Assembly (NCBI GenBank): GCA_024398835.1
Contig: JAKSIK010000002.1
Coordinates: forward strand, 62,001-126,000
DNA: 64,000 nt
DNA from: Fibrobacter sp.
GTDB taxonomy: Bacteria; Fibrobacterota; Fibrobacteria; Fibrobacterales; Fibrobacteraceae
Direction of reading: 5' to 3'
A program made the position numbers and the translations under genes. Each line of letters starts with the position of its first letter. Position 1 is the stretch's first letter. Under the pieces are notes generated by a model. The model was not told the origin of the DNA, ran no database searches, and saw only the letters and a program-made list of their open reading frames with translations. This document shows positions 53,496-61,622 of this stretch, piece after piece.

Positions 53496-55058
53496 TTACG
53501 GGACGTTTTTTTCCCATTTACTGCAGTTATACAAGCCGTCTTCGTCACTATCGTTAGGGCAGTGTTCTCCAAGATAACCGGTTTTTAAGCCCTTTACAGG
53601 AACAAAGATTCTTTGGTCATTTTCATCGATGATGATTGCTGCTCCGGCAAGGTAGTTGGGCCAGTGCTTGAACACACCCTGATTCCAGTTATTCTGATTG
53701 ACCTCTAATGTATCATCGACATACGTTGAATCGAAGGTTACGTATTTATAGGCTTCCAAACCGATTTGACGATTTGTAACCGAAATAAGGAAGGGCGCGA
53801 CGAATTGATCGTGAGAAATCACTATGGTTGCCTTGCCAATGTCTTTGTACTTGAAATGTTCGTTGATAATTTTGTTGACTTGATCATCAACGTTGTAAAA
53901 TCTTCCTGGACATGCGGCTGTGTCATAAGCAAATAGCGTATATTGAGCCCAACTCTGGATGCCCGCGCAGTTCGCCTCAGTCTCTGGTATTTCAAACCAT
54001 TTCTCGGTAAAATCATCGCTATAACTGTAATTTGTTGCAGTCTTATCAAATACCTTATTCGAATCCAGGAAATTTTCTCCCTTGCCTCTAGAAATAAAAA
54101 TGTTGGTATTCATGGTGCGATAGGCAGTTGTACTCATGTAATTAAAGTCATAAGTGTGAATTGCAAGTTTCTGCCCCAGGTATCTAGCTTGAGACTTACC
54201 ATTTTCATTCAAGTCACCTGTTGTACCAGAAGATTCTTTATTTCGTTCTGCATGACGAATGACGAATACAACCTTTTCGTTGGGAAGGACACAGAAGGGG
54301 ACTTCTTCCAACGGAACAAAGTGATCCTTTGCGGAACGTATGGCCTTGCAAGCAGAAATAAAATCTAGACCGTTATCGCCATTCTTGCCATTCCAAATTG
54401 TGTCAATGACTGTTTTGCCGCAGGTCACTTCAATGCCTTTGAGACCAGTTGAATCCTTCACGGACGCGCCTGTGCAGCTTACACCATCTTTACCATCGCC
54501 GCCTTCTTCACCCTGGGGGCCTTGTTCACCCTGGGGACCTTGCGGACCGATTCCGCCATCCTTGCCATTCCAAAGCGTATCGACGATTGTTTCGCCACAA
54601 GTCACAGCAATGCCTGTGAGACCGGCAGCATCCTCCACAGGCGTGGCCGTACAACTCAAGCCATCTTGACCATCGTCGCCTTCTTCACCTTGAGGACCTT
54701 GTTCACCTTGGGGGCCTTGCGGACCGATTCCTCCGTCATTGCCAGGTTCGCCCTTTTCGCCAGTTTCACCCTGAGCACCTTTTTCGCCGTCCTTACCATC
54801 TGCACCATCTTTGCCGTTGGCACCTTTAAGCGTCTGCCAGGTTTTTCCATTGCAGACAAAAACTTCGCTGGAATCTGTCACGAAGAGCATGTCGCCCACA
54901 TTCGTCGTGTCGCATTTTTGCTTCGAGAGTTCTAGACCGGCATCAAGCACTGCCATGCCGTCTTGATGGATTTCCGTCACCTCGGTAACGTCGTCACTGC
55001 AGGCGGTGAACAGGGCAAATGTCGCGAGAACCGCGGAGGAGAGAAGCAGCTTCTTCAT
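53496..55058 (-). CDS. Lipoprotein with collagen-like repeats and a histidine-phosphatase domain
   Basis: The 520-residue protein has a lipoprotein signal (MKKLLLSSAVLATFALFTAC), then about 130 residues of Gly-x-y triplets (GKDGADGKDGEKGAQGETGE, later GPQGPQGEQGPQGEEGDD) in two blocks separated by a conserved segment (GLTGIAVTCGETIVDTLWNGK). Residues 265-470 look like a branch-2 histidine phosphatase: FVIRHAERNKES with His269 as candidate nucleophile, and VISHDQFVAP with a second histidine near 416. Collagen-like triplets usually form a surface stalk. This would be a surface phosphatase on a stalk; the substrate is unknown. Confidence 0.75.
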   Translation of the reverse strand: MKKLLLSSAVLATFALFTACSDDVTEVTEIHQDGMAVLDAGLELSKQKCDTTNVGDMLFVTDSSEVFVCNGKTWQTLKGANGKDGADGKDGEKGAQGETGEKGEPGNDGGIGPQGPQGEQGPQGEEGDDGQDGLSCTATPVEDAAGLTGIAVTCGETIVDTLWNGKDGGIGPQGPQGEQGPQGEEGGDGKDGVSCTGASVKDSTGLKGIEVTCGKTVIDTIWNGKNGDNGLDFISACKAIRSAKDHFVPLEEVPFCVLPNEKVVFVIRHAERNKESSGTTGDLNENGKSQARYLGQKLAIHTYDFNYMSTTAYRTMNTNIFISRGKGENFLDSNKVFDKTATNYSYSDDFTEKWFEIPETEANCAGIQSWAQYTLFAYDTAACPGRFYNVDDQVNKIINEHFKYKDIGKATIVISHDQFVAPFLISVTNRQIGLEAYKYVTFDSTYVDDTLEVNQNNWNQGVFKHWPNYLAGAAIIIDENDQRIFVPVKGLKTGYLGEHCPNDSDEDGLYNCSKWEKNVP

Positions 55059-55228
55059 ACGTGAATCCTTCTGTGGAATTGTGCTTCAAATGTAGATAAT
55101 AATAAAAGGGGTGCGCCGAAAACCGCAAAAAGGCGGTGGTGAGTGTGTGTGCAACTGTATTTCCCCCGCCTTTCTCCGCCTTTTATGTTTGCCCCGTGCT
55201 CAAAAAGAATATATTTCCCCTGAAACCC

Positions 55229-56224
55229 ATGGTGAAACGCATCGTCATAACAAGCCCATTTGCATATATCCTTGGCGCATTGTGCTGCATCATCTTTTGC
55301 AGTTGCTCCACGCCAACGGTTCCTAATGACGATTCCAGCAATTCCATTGGAAATAAAATTCTCCCCAGTCAAAAGTCGGACCTCATTACCGACGATATAT
55401 TGCGCTATTACGTATTTGACACCCTCCATTCCTACATAGTCTACCATTTCAACGGCATGTGTTACGCCAAGAATGGGAAACTGGAGTGGGACCCCAAAAG
55501 GGATGAATCCGACAAATATCGCGATTACCGTCTTTCTGGAGATACTCTTGCTTTCTCTTATTCAGAGTCCGTTGTGGAAACCTACCTGCGGGAGACAAAT
55601 GACGGCAGCGCCCTAGGAGGCCGCTGGATTCGGCTGGAGGATGAGAGCGAAATCTTCACGCCCAAATATCTCATTGTATCTGGACTCACCGCAATCTGGG
55701 AGTATTCCCTCAAGGATGACGCCCCTATCACGAGCACGGAAGCCTTTACCTTGATGATGCAGGATATTGTTGCCGAGCAGGATGGAACTTGGCACCCCCA
55801 TCAGATGGAGGAATACAATGACACCTACGTCTGGAATCCGGACTGGAATTTTATGTTCACCCATGAAGTCCATTTGACGGAAGAGGAATGGCTCGAATAC
55901 TGTGCGCCCTGCGAGGATTTTGTGCGGACCAATACGTCCATAGCGTTTACCCGTAAAGGGAAGCGGTTTGAACTTTCCGCAGAGAACCTGGTGCACAACG
56001 AGAAGAAAATGAGTTACCCCTTCAAAATCGTTGCCGATGGAGATTCCTGCCTTTTCCATCCGGAAATGATTGACGCCACGGAGGACGTGTGCCTATCAAA
56101 AGAATATGCGACCAACGACCAGTTTACGGGGCATAATCTGATAGAGGGCCATGCCTACACGGCGCTGGGAAAGGACCCAGAGTACGACAAGTTCCGAAAA
56201 TGCTTTAAGGGGCTGTTTGAGTAG
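55229..56224 (+). CDS. Putative lipoprotein of unknown function
   Basis: The 331-residue product starts with a lipoprotein signal (FAYILGALCCIIFCSC). The rest is soluble and rich in D, E and Y, with LEWDPKRDESDKYRDY and DEYNDTYVWNPDWNFMFTH-like stretches (seen as NDTYVWNPDWNFMFTH). I recognise no domain. The ATG at 55229 is chosen for its signal peptide; the open frame continues upstream. It is divergent from the collagen-like gene. Confidence 0.6.
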   Translation: MVKRIVITSPFAYILGALCCIIFCSCSTPTVPNDDSSNSIGNKILPSQKSDLITDDILRYYVFDTLHSYIVYHFNGMCYAKNGKLEWDPKRDESDKYRDYRLSGDTLAFSYSESVVETYLRETNDGSALGGRWIRLEDESEIFTPKYLIVSGLTAIWEYSLKDDAPITSTEAFTLMMQDIVAEQDGTWHPHQMEEYNDTYVWNPDWNFMFTHEVHLTEEEWLEYCAPCEDFVRTNTSIAFTRKGKRFELSAENLVHNEKKMSYPFKIVADGDSCLFHPEMIDATEDVCLSKEYATNDQFTGHNLIEGHAYTALGKDPEYDKFRKCFKGLFE

Positions 56225-56268
56225 TTTGCTATAATTCCTTACGAAATTCATACAAAAGGGATTGAGTC

Positions 56269-57318
56269 ATGAAAAAGTTCCTTCTCTCTTCAGTTTTTGC
56301 GGCGACTTTTGCTCTTCTCTCCGCCTGTGGTGATGATAGCTCTTCTGGACCTGCGGAAGAATCGAGTTCTTCCATCGAGGCTGAAGAGGAATCCTCTTCT
56401 GGCGAAGGGACCCCGGAATCCAGCGCGATGTCATCCTCGGCCGAGATAGAGGAACCGGAATCGTCTTCCTCAAACGTCATTGCGAGCAGCTCGTCTGCGA
56501 AGCAATCTAGTAGCAGTTCCGAGGTTTCCTCCAGCAGTGAAGAGGAAAGTAGCTCCAGCGAGGGGGAGAGCAGTTCTTCGGTTGTTTTCCCTGATGGGGT
56601 GAAGCCTTCTGGTTACTATAAGGATAACTGCCCTGCAGGCCATACTTGCAAGGATGCTGCCCCGTCCACATACCTTAAGGCTGGCATCACCTACGGGGAA
56701 ATCCTGGACACCCGCGACGACCAGGTGTACAAGGTGGTGACCATCGGCGACCAGACCTGGATGGCGCAGAATCTGAACTATGCGCCAGACGAAGATTATG
56801 TGGCCGGCTTGGGCGAATATGCCTGGAGCGGCTGCTACGGCGAAGGGAATGAAAGTTACACAGAAGAACAGGTTGCAGCGAACTGCTCCAAGTACGGCCG
56901 CCTGTACAGCTGGGAAGTTGCCATGGACAAGGCGGGGTGCGGTTACGAAAATGATTGCAACAACAGCTACGAAGGCACTCAGGGAGTCTGCCCCAATGGT
57001 TGGCATCTGCCTAGCAAGGATGAATTTGAAACTTTGCTGGGGAGTGTTGGCTCAAGTGACAAGGAGCGCTCTGCAAATCTAACGGCTTTGTCTTGGGGGA
57101 ATGGACAGGATAAGTTTGGCTTCTCTGCGCTCCCTGCTGGCAACTACAACAGCGACAGCAAGGAGTTCTACAACTTGGGCTACGGCGCCCACTTTTGGTC
57201 TTCTACGGAGTACGCTGAGGACTACGCTTACAACTTGGACATCGACCACTACAACGCGGACGTCTACGGCAGCTATGAGAACTTCGGAGGCTCGGTGCGT
57301 TGCCTCAAGGACAACTAG
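56269..57318 (+). CDS. FISUMP-domain lipoprotein with polyserine linker
   Basis: The 349-residue product has a lipoprotein signal (MKKFLLSSVFAATFALLSAC), a polyserine linker and a FISUMP domain: YGEILDTRDDQVYKVVTIGD, TWMAQNLNYAPDEDYV, then GVCPNGWHLPSKDEFETLL and FGFSALPAGNYNSDSKEFY. It lies on the plus strand, unlike its two paralogues, and has TATAAT at 56230-56235 about 33 bases before the ATG. It is followed by a hairpin array. Confidence 0.85.
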   Translation: MKKFLLSSVFAATFALLSACGDDSSSGPAEESSSSIEAEEESSSGEGTPESSAMSSSAEIEEPESSSSNVIASSSSAKQSSSSSEVSSSSEEESSSSEGESSSSVVFPDGVKPSGYYKDNCPAGHTCKDAAPSTYLKAGITYGEILDTRDDQVYKVVTIGDQTWMAQNLNYAPDEDYVAGLGEYAWSGCYGEGNESYTEEQVAANCSKYGRLYSWEVAMDKAGCGYENDCNNSYEGTQGVCPNGWHLPSKDEFETLLGSVGSSDKERSANLTALSWGNGQDKFGFSALPAGNYNSDSKEFYNLGYGAHFWSSTEYAEDYAYNLDIDHYNADVYGSYENFGGSVRCLKDN

Positions 57319-57332
57319 AAGCAGAGCGTCGC

Positions 57333-57731
57333 GAGAGAATGCTTGCATTCTCTCATGACCGAGGCAAGAGTTGTGCGCATGGCGCCATTGATTCAAAGCT
57401 GTGCTTTGAATCGGTCCTATGACGCTCGGTTATGACGGTAAACAAGTTTACCGTCGCAACCCTCGCTTGTCAAGGACTCCATCTAGACCGGCGCAAGCCG
57501 GACTAGCAGGCGCCTAGGGGCCCCTTTGGGGAAGGCGCCTAACGGAAAAATGGACCGCGCGAAGCGTGGTAGGCGGTCCAGCCATTCTACTCAAAAAAAT
57601 AATGTCAAATTTTGACATTGATTTGATCAGCCCATTTCAATCCATACCTCATACTTCATATCTCATACCTCATAATTCATAATTGCTTTGCTTCTTGCGA
57701 TGACGTGTTTTTGCAAACAGCTGTTTGCAAA
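57333..57731 (+). repeat. Array of perfect hairpins downstream of the FISUMP gene
   Basis: In order: GAGAGAATGC/GCATTCTCTC (57333-57354); GATTCAAAGC/GCTTTGAATC (57390-57412); GACGGTAAAC/GTTTACCGTC (57434-57455); CTAGACCGGC/GCCGGACTAG (57483-57506, one mismatch); AGGCGCCT pair with an inner CCCC/GGGG (57508-57540); TGGACCGC/GCGGTCCA (57551-57580); AATGTCAAA/TTTGACATT (57601-57619); and the palindrome TTTGCAAACAG/CTGTTTGCAAA (57710-57731). Except the last two, none is followed by a T-run. No coding sequence is convincing in this 590-base gap apart from a 20-codon ORF at its end. AT-rich simple repeats fill about 57635-57690. Confidence 0.8.
57390..57490 (+). repeat. Conserved 3' tail element, copy C (with insert)
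   Basis: The hairpin and CGGTCCTATGACGCTCG match copies A and B; then about 34 bases carrying an extra hairpin (57434-57455) and a repeated CTCG separate it from CTTGTCAAGGACTCC. Copies A and B run directly from GACGCTCG into CTTGT. Confidence 0.65.
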
Positions 57732-57766
57732 TTCGCGTAAAACTCGTTTTTCGCCCAACCATCTAG

Positions 57767-57772
57767 TATATT
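57767..57772 (+). promoter_or_regulatory. TATATT box upstream of a small ORF
   Basis: TATATT at 57767-57772 could initiate transcription about 40 bases before the 57820 ORF and about 140 before the radical SAM gene. Confidence 0.35.
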
Positions 57773-57819
57773 TCGCTCCCCGCCGAGCAACCGGCACACA
57801 TCATTTATTAGGAGATCGC

Positions 57820-57882
57820 ATGCACGCGTGTCACAGCGCGGGTCGACCCTCTTGCTTTTCTGATTCCGTTTTATTATATTAG
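57820..57882 (+). CDS. Possible 20-codon leader ORF
   Basis: The ATG at 57820 follows TAGGAG at 57809-57814 with correct spacing and encodes MHACHSAGRPSCFSDSVLLY. It contains two cysteines and ends within a TATATT-like box that may serve the next gene. No family is known; it could be a leader peptide or chance. Confidence 0.3.
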   Translation: MHACHSAGRPSCFSDSVLLY

Positions 57883-57916
57883 TGCTCATAAGTGCAAGTG
57901 TAAAAATGGGTACTAT

Positions 57917-59188
57917 ATGGAAGTTTTGGAAAAACTCCGGATTTTGTCGGCGGCGGCCAAGTATGATGTCTCCTGCTCTAGCAGCGGTTCCAAGCGCTGC
58001 ATGCCACCGGGTGGGCTGGGTGACGCCTGCTCTGCGGGCATTTGCCACACCTGGGCGGCTGATGGCCGGTGCATCTCGCTCTTGAAGATTCTCCTCACCA
58101 ACGCCTGCAAGTACGATTGCGCCTACTGCATCAATCGCCGGAGCAATGACGTCCCTCGCGCCACTTTCACACCTAAAGAGGTCATCGACCTCACTATGGA
58201 ATTCTACCGCCGGAACTACATTGAGGGCCTTTTCCTCAGTTCCGCCGTCATTCGGGACCCGGATTACACCATGGAGATGCTGATTAGGGTGGCGAAGGAA
58301 TTGCGGACCGTCCATCGGTTTGGCGGTTACATCCATCTGAAGGCAATCCCTGGCGCCTCGGAGCGGCTTCTTTTTGAGGCGGGGCTGTATGCGGACAGGA
58401 GCAGCGTGAATATCGAGGTGCCTTCGGACAAATCCCTGCAATATCTGGCGCCGGAGAAGAACTTCGCCTCCGTCTACAAGCCTATGAATTTTTTCGCGGA
58501 ACGGAAGCTGGAGTATAAGGCGACAGCCCGAAAGTCCCACTATACACCGCAGTTTTTGCCCGCTGGCCAAAGCACCCAGATGATTGTGGGCGCTTCTGGC
58601 GAAACGGATTTGGAAATTCTCGGGCTTTCCTCCGGCTTTTACAAGAATCAGGGCCTCAAGCGAGTCTACTTTTCGGGCTATGTGCCGCTTAATGCAGACA
58701 AGCGCCTCCCGGTTCTCACCACCAAACCGCCCCTGGCTCGGGAGCACCGCCTGTATCAGGCGGATTGGCTCATGCGGTTCTACAATTTCGAGTACAACGA
58801 AATTCTGGATGAGGCCCACCCCAATCTGGATTTGGAACTGGACCCGAAAATAGGGTGGGCCCTGCGCCATCCAGAAATGTTCCCCATCGACATCCAGACG
58901 GCGGATTACGAGATGATACTTCGGGTGCCTGGGATTGGTGTGAAGTCTGCGAAGCTCATTGTGAGCGGTCGGCGCTATGGCAAAATCCGGCTGGAGAACT
59001 TGAAGAAGATGGGGGTGGTTCTGAAACGGGCCAAATACTTCATCTATCATCCGGATGTGCCGGCGTTCATGCGGCGTTTTTATCCAGAGCAGGTGAGGGC
59101 TCGGCTGCTGCCGCAGCCGAAAGAAGTTCAACTGGATTTGTTCAGCCCTCCGCCGTCGCTGTCATTGCCTGCACTGACATATAATTAA
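57917..59188 (+). CDS. Putative DNA modification/repair radical SAM protein
   Basis: The 423-residue product carries a radical SAM cluster motif CKYDCAYC (C-x3-C-x2-C) near residue 64, in the context ILLTNACKYDCAYCINRR. A helix-hairpin-helix-like segment follows near residue 335 (ILRVPGIGVKSAKLIVSGRR), which binds DNA in repair proteins. It matches the rSAM family genomically linked to a uracil-DNA-glycosylase-like/DUF4130 protein (TIGR03916). The partner of this type lies at 59435. Promoter-like TTATATT lies at 57873-57879. Confidence 0.85.
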   Translation: MEVLEKLRILSAAAKYDVSCSSSGSKRCMPPGGLGDACSAGICHTWAADGRCISLLKILLTNACKYDCAYCINRRSNDVPRATFTPKEVIDLTMEFYRRNYIEGLFLSSAVIRDPDYTMEMLIRVAKELRTVHRFGGYIHLKAIPGASERLLFEAGLYADRSSVNIEVPSDKSLQYLAPEKNFASVYKPMNFFAERKLEYKATARKSHYTPQFLPAGQSTQMIVGASGETDLEILGLSSGFYKNQGLKRVYFSGYVPLNADKRLPVLTTKPPLAREHRLYQADWLMRFYNFEYNEILDEAHPNLDLELDPKIGWALRHPEMFPIDIQTADYEMILRVPGIGVKSAKLIVSGRRYGKIRLENLKKMGVVLKRAKYFIYHPDVPAFMRRFYPEQVRARLLPQPKEVQLDLFSPPPSLSLPALTYN

Positions 59189-59434
59189 TTATGAATTAAG
59201 AATGCTGAATGATGAATTATGTCGGACGAGGTACCGCGCCTGAGACTAATTATGAATTAAGAATGCAGAATGATGAATTATGTAGGACGAAGTACCGCGT
59301 CTGAGGCTAATTATGAATTAAGAATGCTGAATGATGAATTATGTCGGACGAAGTACTGTGCCTGAGACTAATTCTGCATTCTGCATTCCGCATTCTGCAT
59401 TCCGCAGCTATCGCCATATGCTTAGTTATAAATT
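59186..59434 (+). repeat. Intergenic 61-base tandem repeat
   Basis: Units start at 59186, 59247 and 59308 (core 59186-59368), each with TAATTATGAATTAAGAATGC, TGAATGATGAATTATGT and GACGA(G/A)GTACCGCGCCTGAG-like segments, with few differences. After them come ATTCTGCATTCTGCATTCCG words up to about 59405. No spacers or gene. Confidence 0.85.
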
Positions 59435-60208
59435 ATGAATTCCAAATTGTGCATTTCTTACGACTCTACTTTTGATGGCTTTCTCAGCGCCATTTTCGAA
59501 ATATACTCCCAGCATCTGGACGTGGGGGATTTTTTGCCGGATAGGGAAGGCTCGCACCCGATGGACATGTTCCTCCAGCCATTTCGGGTGGAAACCCGTG
59601 AGGAATCTGCCAACAGGGTCCGCCGTTCTATCGTGAACCGGGCCAGCGGGGAGGTTCTTGGTCTTCTGGAGGCGGCCCTCCTCTCTGAGGAACCGGGCAC
59701 GGAAATGAAGATTTTCGCCTACCTCCGGAAGCTTTTCTCTGGCGAGGACCCCGATTTCGGGAAGAATCCCGCCTCTATGGAGATGCTTCCGCTCTATAAG
59801 CTGGCCCAGTCCGTCCGGCGTGAGGCGGGGAACATGCTGGGCATGGTCCGATTCTCCAAAGGGCCCGACGACTTCTATATTGCCCAAATCGAGCCGAAAT
59901 ACGACATATTAATGCTGATGGAGGCCCATTTCCGGCGCCGTTTTGCCACAGCGAAGTGGATTATTTACGATGCAAAACGGAAATATGGCCTTTTTCACGA
60001 GAAAAACGGCATTTCTCAGGTGGTGACCCTCCCGAATCCGGAGGTTTTGACTCAAAAGCTTTCACCCGACTCCTGGACGGAGCTTTGGAAGGTCTTCTAC
60101 GACTCCATCGCCATCAAGGAGCGCGAAAACGCAAAACTTCTCCGCCAATGCCTCCCGGAGCGGTATTGGAAATACCTTCCAGAGCGAAATCGGGCCCTTT
60201 TGTGGTGA
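59435..60208 (+). CDS. DUF4130-family putative DNA metabolism protein
   Basis: The 257-residue product begins with the family segment SYDSTFDGFLSAIFEIY and has VRREAGNMLGMVRFSKGPDD, then FRRRFATAKWIIYDAKRKYG and a C-terminal PERYWKYLPERNR. This matches the TIGR03915/DUF4130 proteins that occur next to the radical SAM gene above and that in some species are fused to a uracil-DNA glycosylase domain. The two are expected to act on DNA, probably in damage repair. The first in-frame ATG (59435) sits in an AT-rich repeat; GTG at 59450 is an alternative. Confidence 0.8.
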   Translation: MNSKLCISYDSTFDGFLSAIFEIYSQHLDVGDFLPDREGSHPMDMFLQPFRVETREESANRVRRSIVNRASGEVLGLLEAALLSEEPGTEMKIFAYLRKLFSGEDPDFGKNPASMEMLPLYKLAQSVRREAGNMLGMVRFSKGPDDFYIAQIEPKYDILMLMEAHFRRRFATAKWIIYDAKRKYGLFHEKNGISQVVTLPNPEVLTQKLSPDSWTELWKVFYDSIAIKERENAKLLRQCLPERYWKYLPERNRALLW

Positions 60209-60298
60209 TTTTCCGCACATTATCCCCTTTTTTTGCATTGTGAGCAAATTTTTTCAAAAATTTACCCTTTTCCAGTTCCTTTTTGTTGATTTTCCTTG

Positions 60299-60304
60299 TA
60301 TATT
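60299..60304 (+). promoter_or_regulatory. TATATT -10 box of the V-ATPase operon
   Basis: The box lies about 150 bases before atpE, giving a longer leader (about 140 bases) than other genes here. No structure was recognised in this leader. Confidence 0.35.
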
Positions 60305-60453
60305 CAATTCAGCGTTTTTATATAAAATTCGCCATTTTTGTGTGTTGTGTCGTGAAATTTTGGACAAATTCGTTGAACTCTCGGCATGCACTGAAAAGGG
60401 TGTTTTGTTTGCGCTAGATTTTTGAATTTGAGATAAAATCGGAGAATTACATT

Positions 60454-61053
60454 ATGGCAGAAGATTTGAAGTCCCTAATGGACCGCATTCAAAAGGATGC
60501 TTGCGACAAGGCAGAAACTGAGGCCGCCGCAATCGTCGCCAAGGCAAAGGAAAAGGCTGCTGAAATTGTGGCCGCTGCAGAAGCAGAAGCAAAGGCAAAG
60601 CTGGAAAAGGCCGACAAGGATGCCGAAGCTTTCACCGAACGCAGTGAACGCACCTTGGAGCAGTCCGCTCGTGATCTTCTCCTCACCGTAGGCAAGAACC
60701 TGGAAAAGATGATTCTGGATGTTCTTTCCCTCCAGGTGGAAAAAGCTCTTTCTGAAGATACCATCAAGCAGATGCTTCTTTCCCTCGCCAAGGGCTATAC
60801 TTCTGATGTGGCTGTGGCTCTTTCTGAAGCCGATGCCAAGAAGCTCAGCAGCTTTGTGGTTGGCGAATTTGCCAAGCAGGTCCAGGGTGGCGTTACCGTG
60901 GAAAGCGAAACCGGTATCAAGTTCGGCTTCCGCGTGAAGCTGGATGGTGGCAAGGTCAGCCACGAATTTACCAAGGAAGCCATGGCCGAGGCTCTCTCCG
61001 CCATTCTCCGCCCACAGATTGCTAAAGTGGTGAGTGCCGCTGCCAAGGCATAA
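60454..61053 (+). CDS. V-type ATP synthase subunit E
   Basis: The 199-residue protein is a long helical stalk with alternating Ala/Lys/Glu (AETEAAAIVAKAKEKAAEIV) and a C-terminal alpha/beta domain. Subunit E is part of the peripheral stator of the V-type ATPase, linking the catalytic head to the membrane sector. GGAG before the ATG is a good ribosome binding site. It is the first gene of the operon visible here. Confidence 0.9.
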   Translation: MAEDLKSLMDRIQKDACDKAETEAAAIVAKAKEKAAEIVAAAEAEAKAKLEKADKDAEAFTERSERTLEQSARDLLLTVGKNLEKMILDVLSLQVEKALSEDTIKQMLLSLAKGYTSDVAVALSEADAKKLSSFVVGEFAKQVQGGVTVESETGIKFGFRVKLDGGKVSHEFTKEAMAEALSAILRPQIAKVVSAAAKA

Positions 61054-61068
61054 TTATTCGAGCGTAGA

Positions 61069-61605
61069 ATGAGTAACGCAGTCTATATACTGTCGTCTTT
61101 GCCGATGCTCCAGTTTGGGGATGTTCCGCCTCTCAGTTTGGCGGAGTTCCGTTCCCGTTGTGGCTCGGTATTGAGCGAAGAGGAATTGCAGGCTCTCGAC
61201 GCCCTCTTGAGTGGGGAGGAGAGCGACAATCCCTATGTGCAGGCTTACCAGTCCCGTGATAACCAGATGAAGAATGTTTCCGGCAAGCTCCGCGCCCAGG
61301 CGTGGGGGCCCGATGTTCGTTTCACGGAAAAGCCCTATGTGGGCTATGACGTCACTTTCGCAAAGATGGTTGCGGATGCCTTCAACAAGGCAGACCCTCT
61401 GGAAAAGGAACAGGATATTGACAAGGCCCGTTTTTGGCTGGCCGATTCCCTTGCCAGTGTGGACGATGCTACTATGGGTAGCGTCTTCGCCTATGCCATC
61501 AAGCTTCAAATCTGCGAGCGTTGGGCCCGCCTCAATAACGAGGCCGGCGATGCCGCAGTGATAAATGTTATTAATGCAAACGATCCTGCCTTTGGGCAGG
61601 TATGA
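61069..61605 (+). CDS. DUF2764-family V-ATPase-associated protein
   Basis: The 178-residue protein begins MSNAVYILSSLPMLQFGDVP, typical of DUF2764 proteins encoded in V-ATPase operons of Bacteroidetes, spirochaetes and relatives. Its role is unproven; by position (between E and A) it may act as a central-stalk or assembly subunit. It starts 15 bases after subunit E and its stop overlaps the potential start of subunit A. Confidence 0.8.
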   Translation: MSNAVYILSSLPMLQFGDVPPLSLAEFRSRCGSVLSEEELQALDALLSGEESDNPYVQAYQSRDNQMKNVSGKLRAQAWGPDVRFTEKPYVGYDVTFAKMVADAFNKADPLEKEQDIDKARFWLADSLASVDDATMGSVFAYAIKLQICERWARLNNEAGDAAVINVINANDPAFGQV

Positions 61606-61622
61606 CCGGAGGTCCATTTTCA

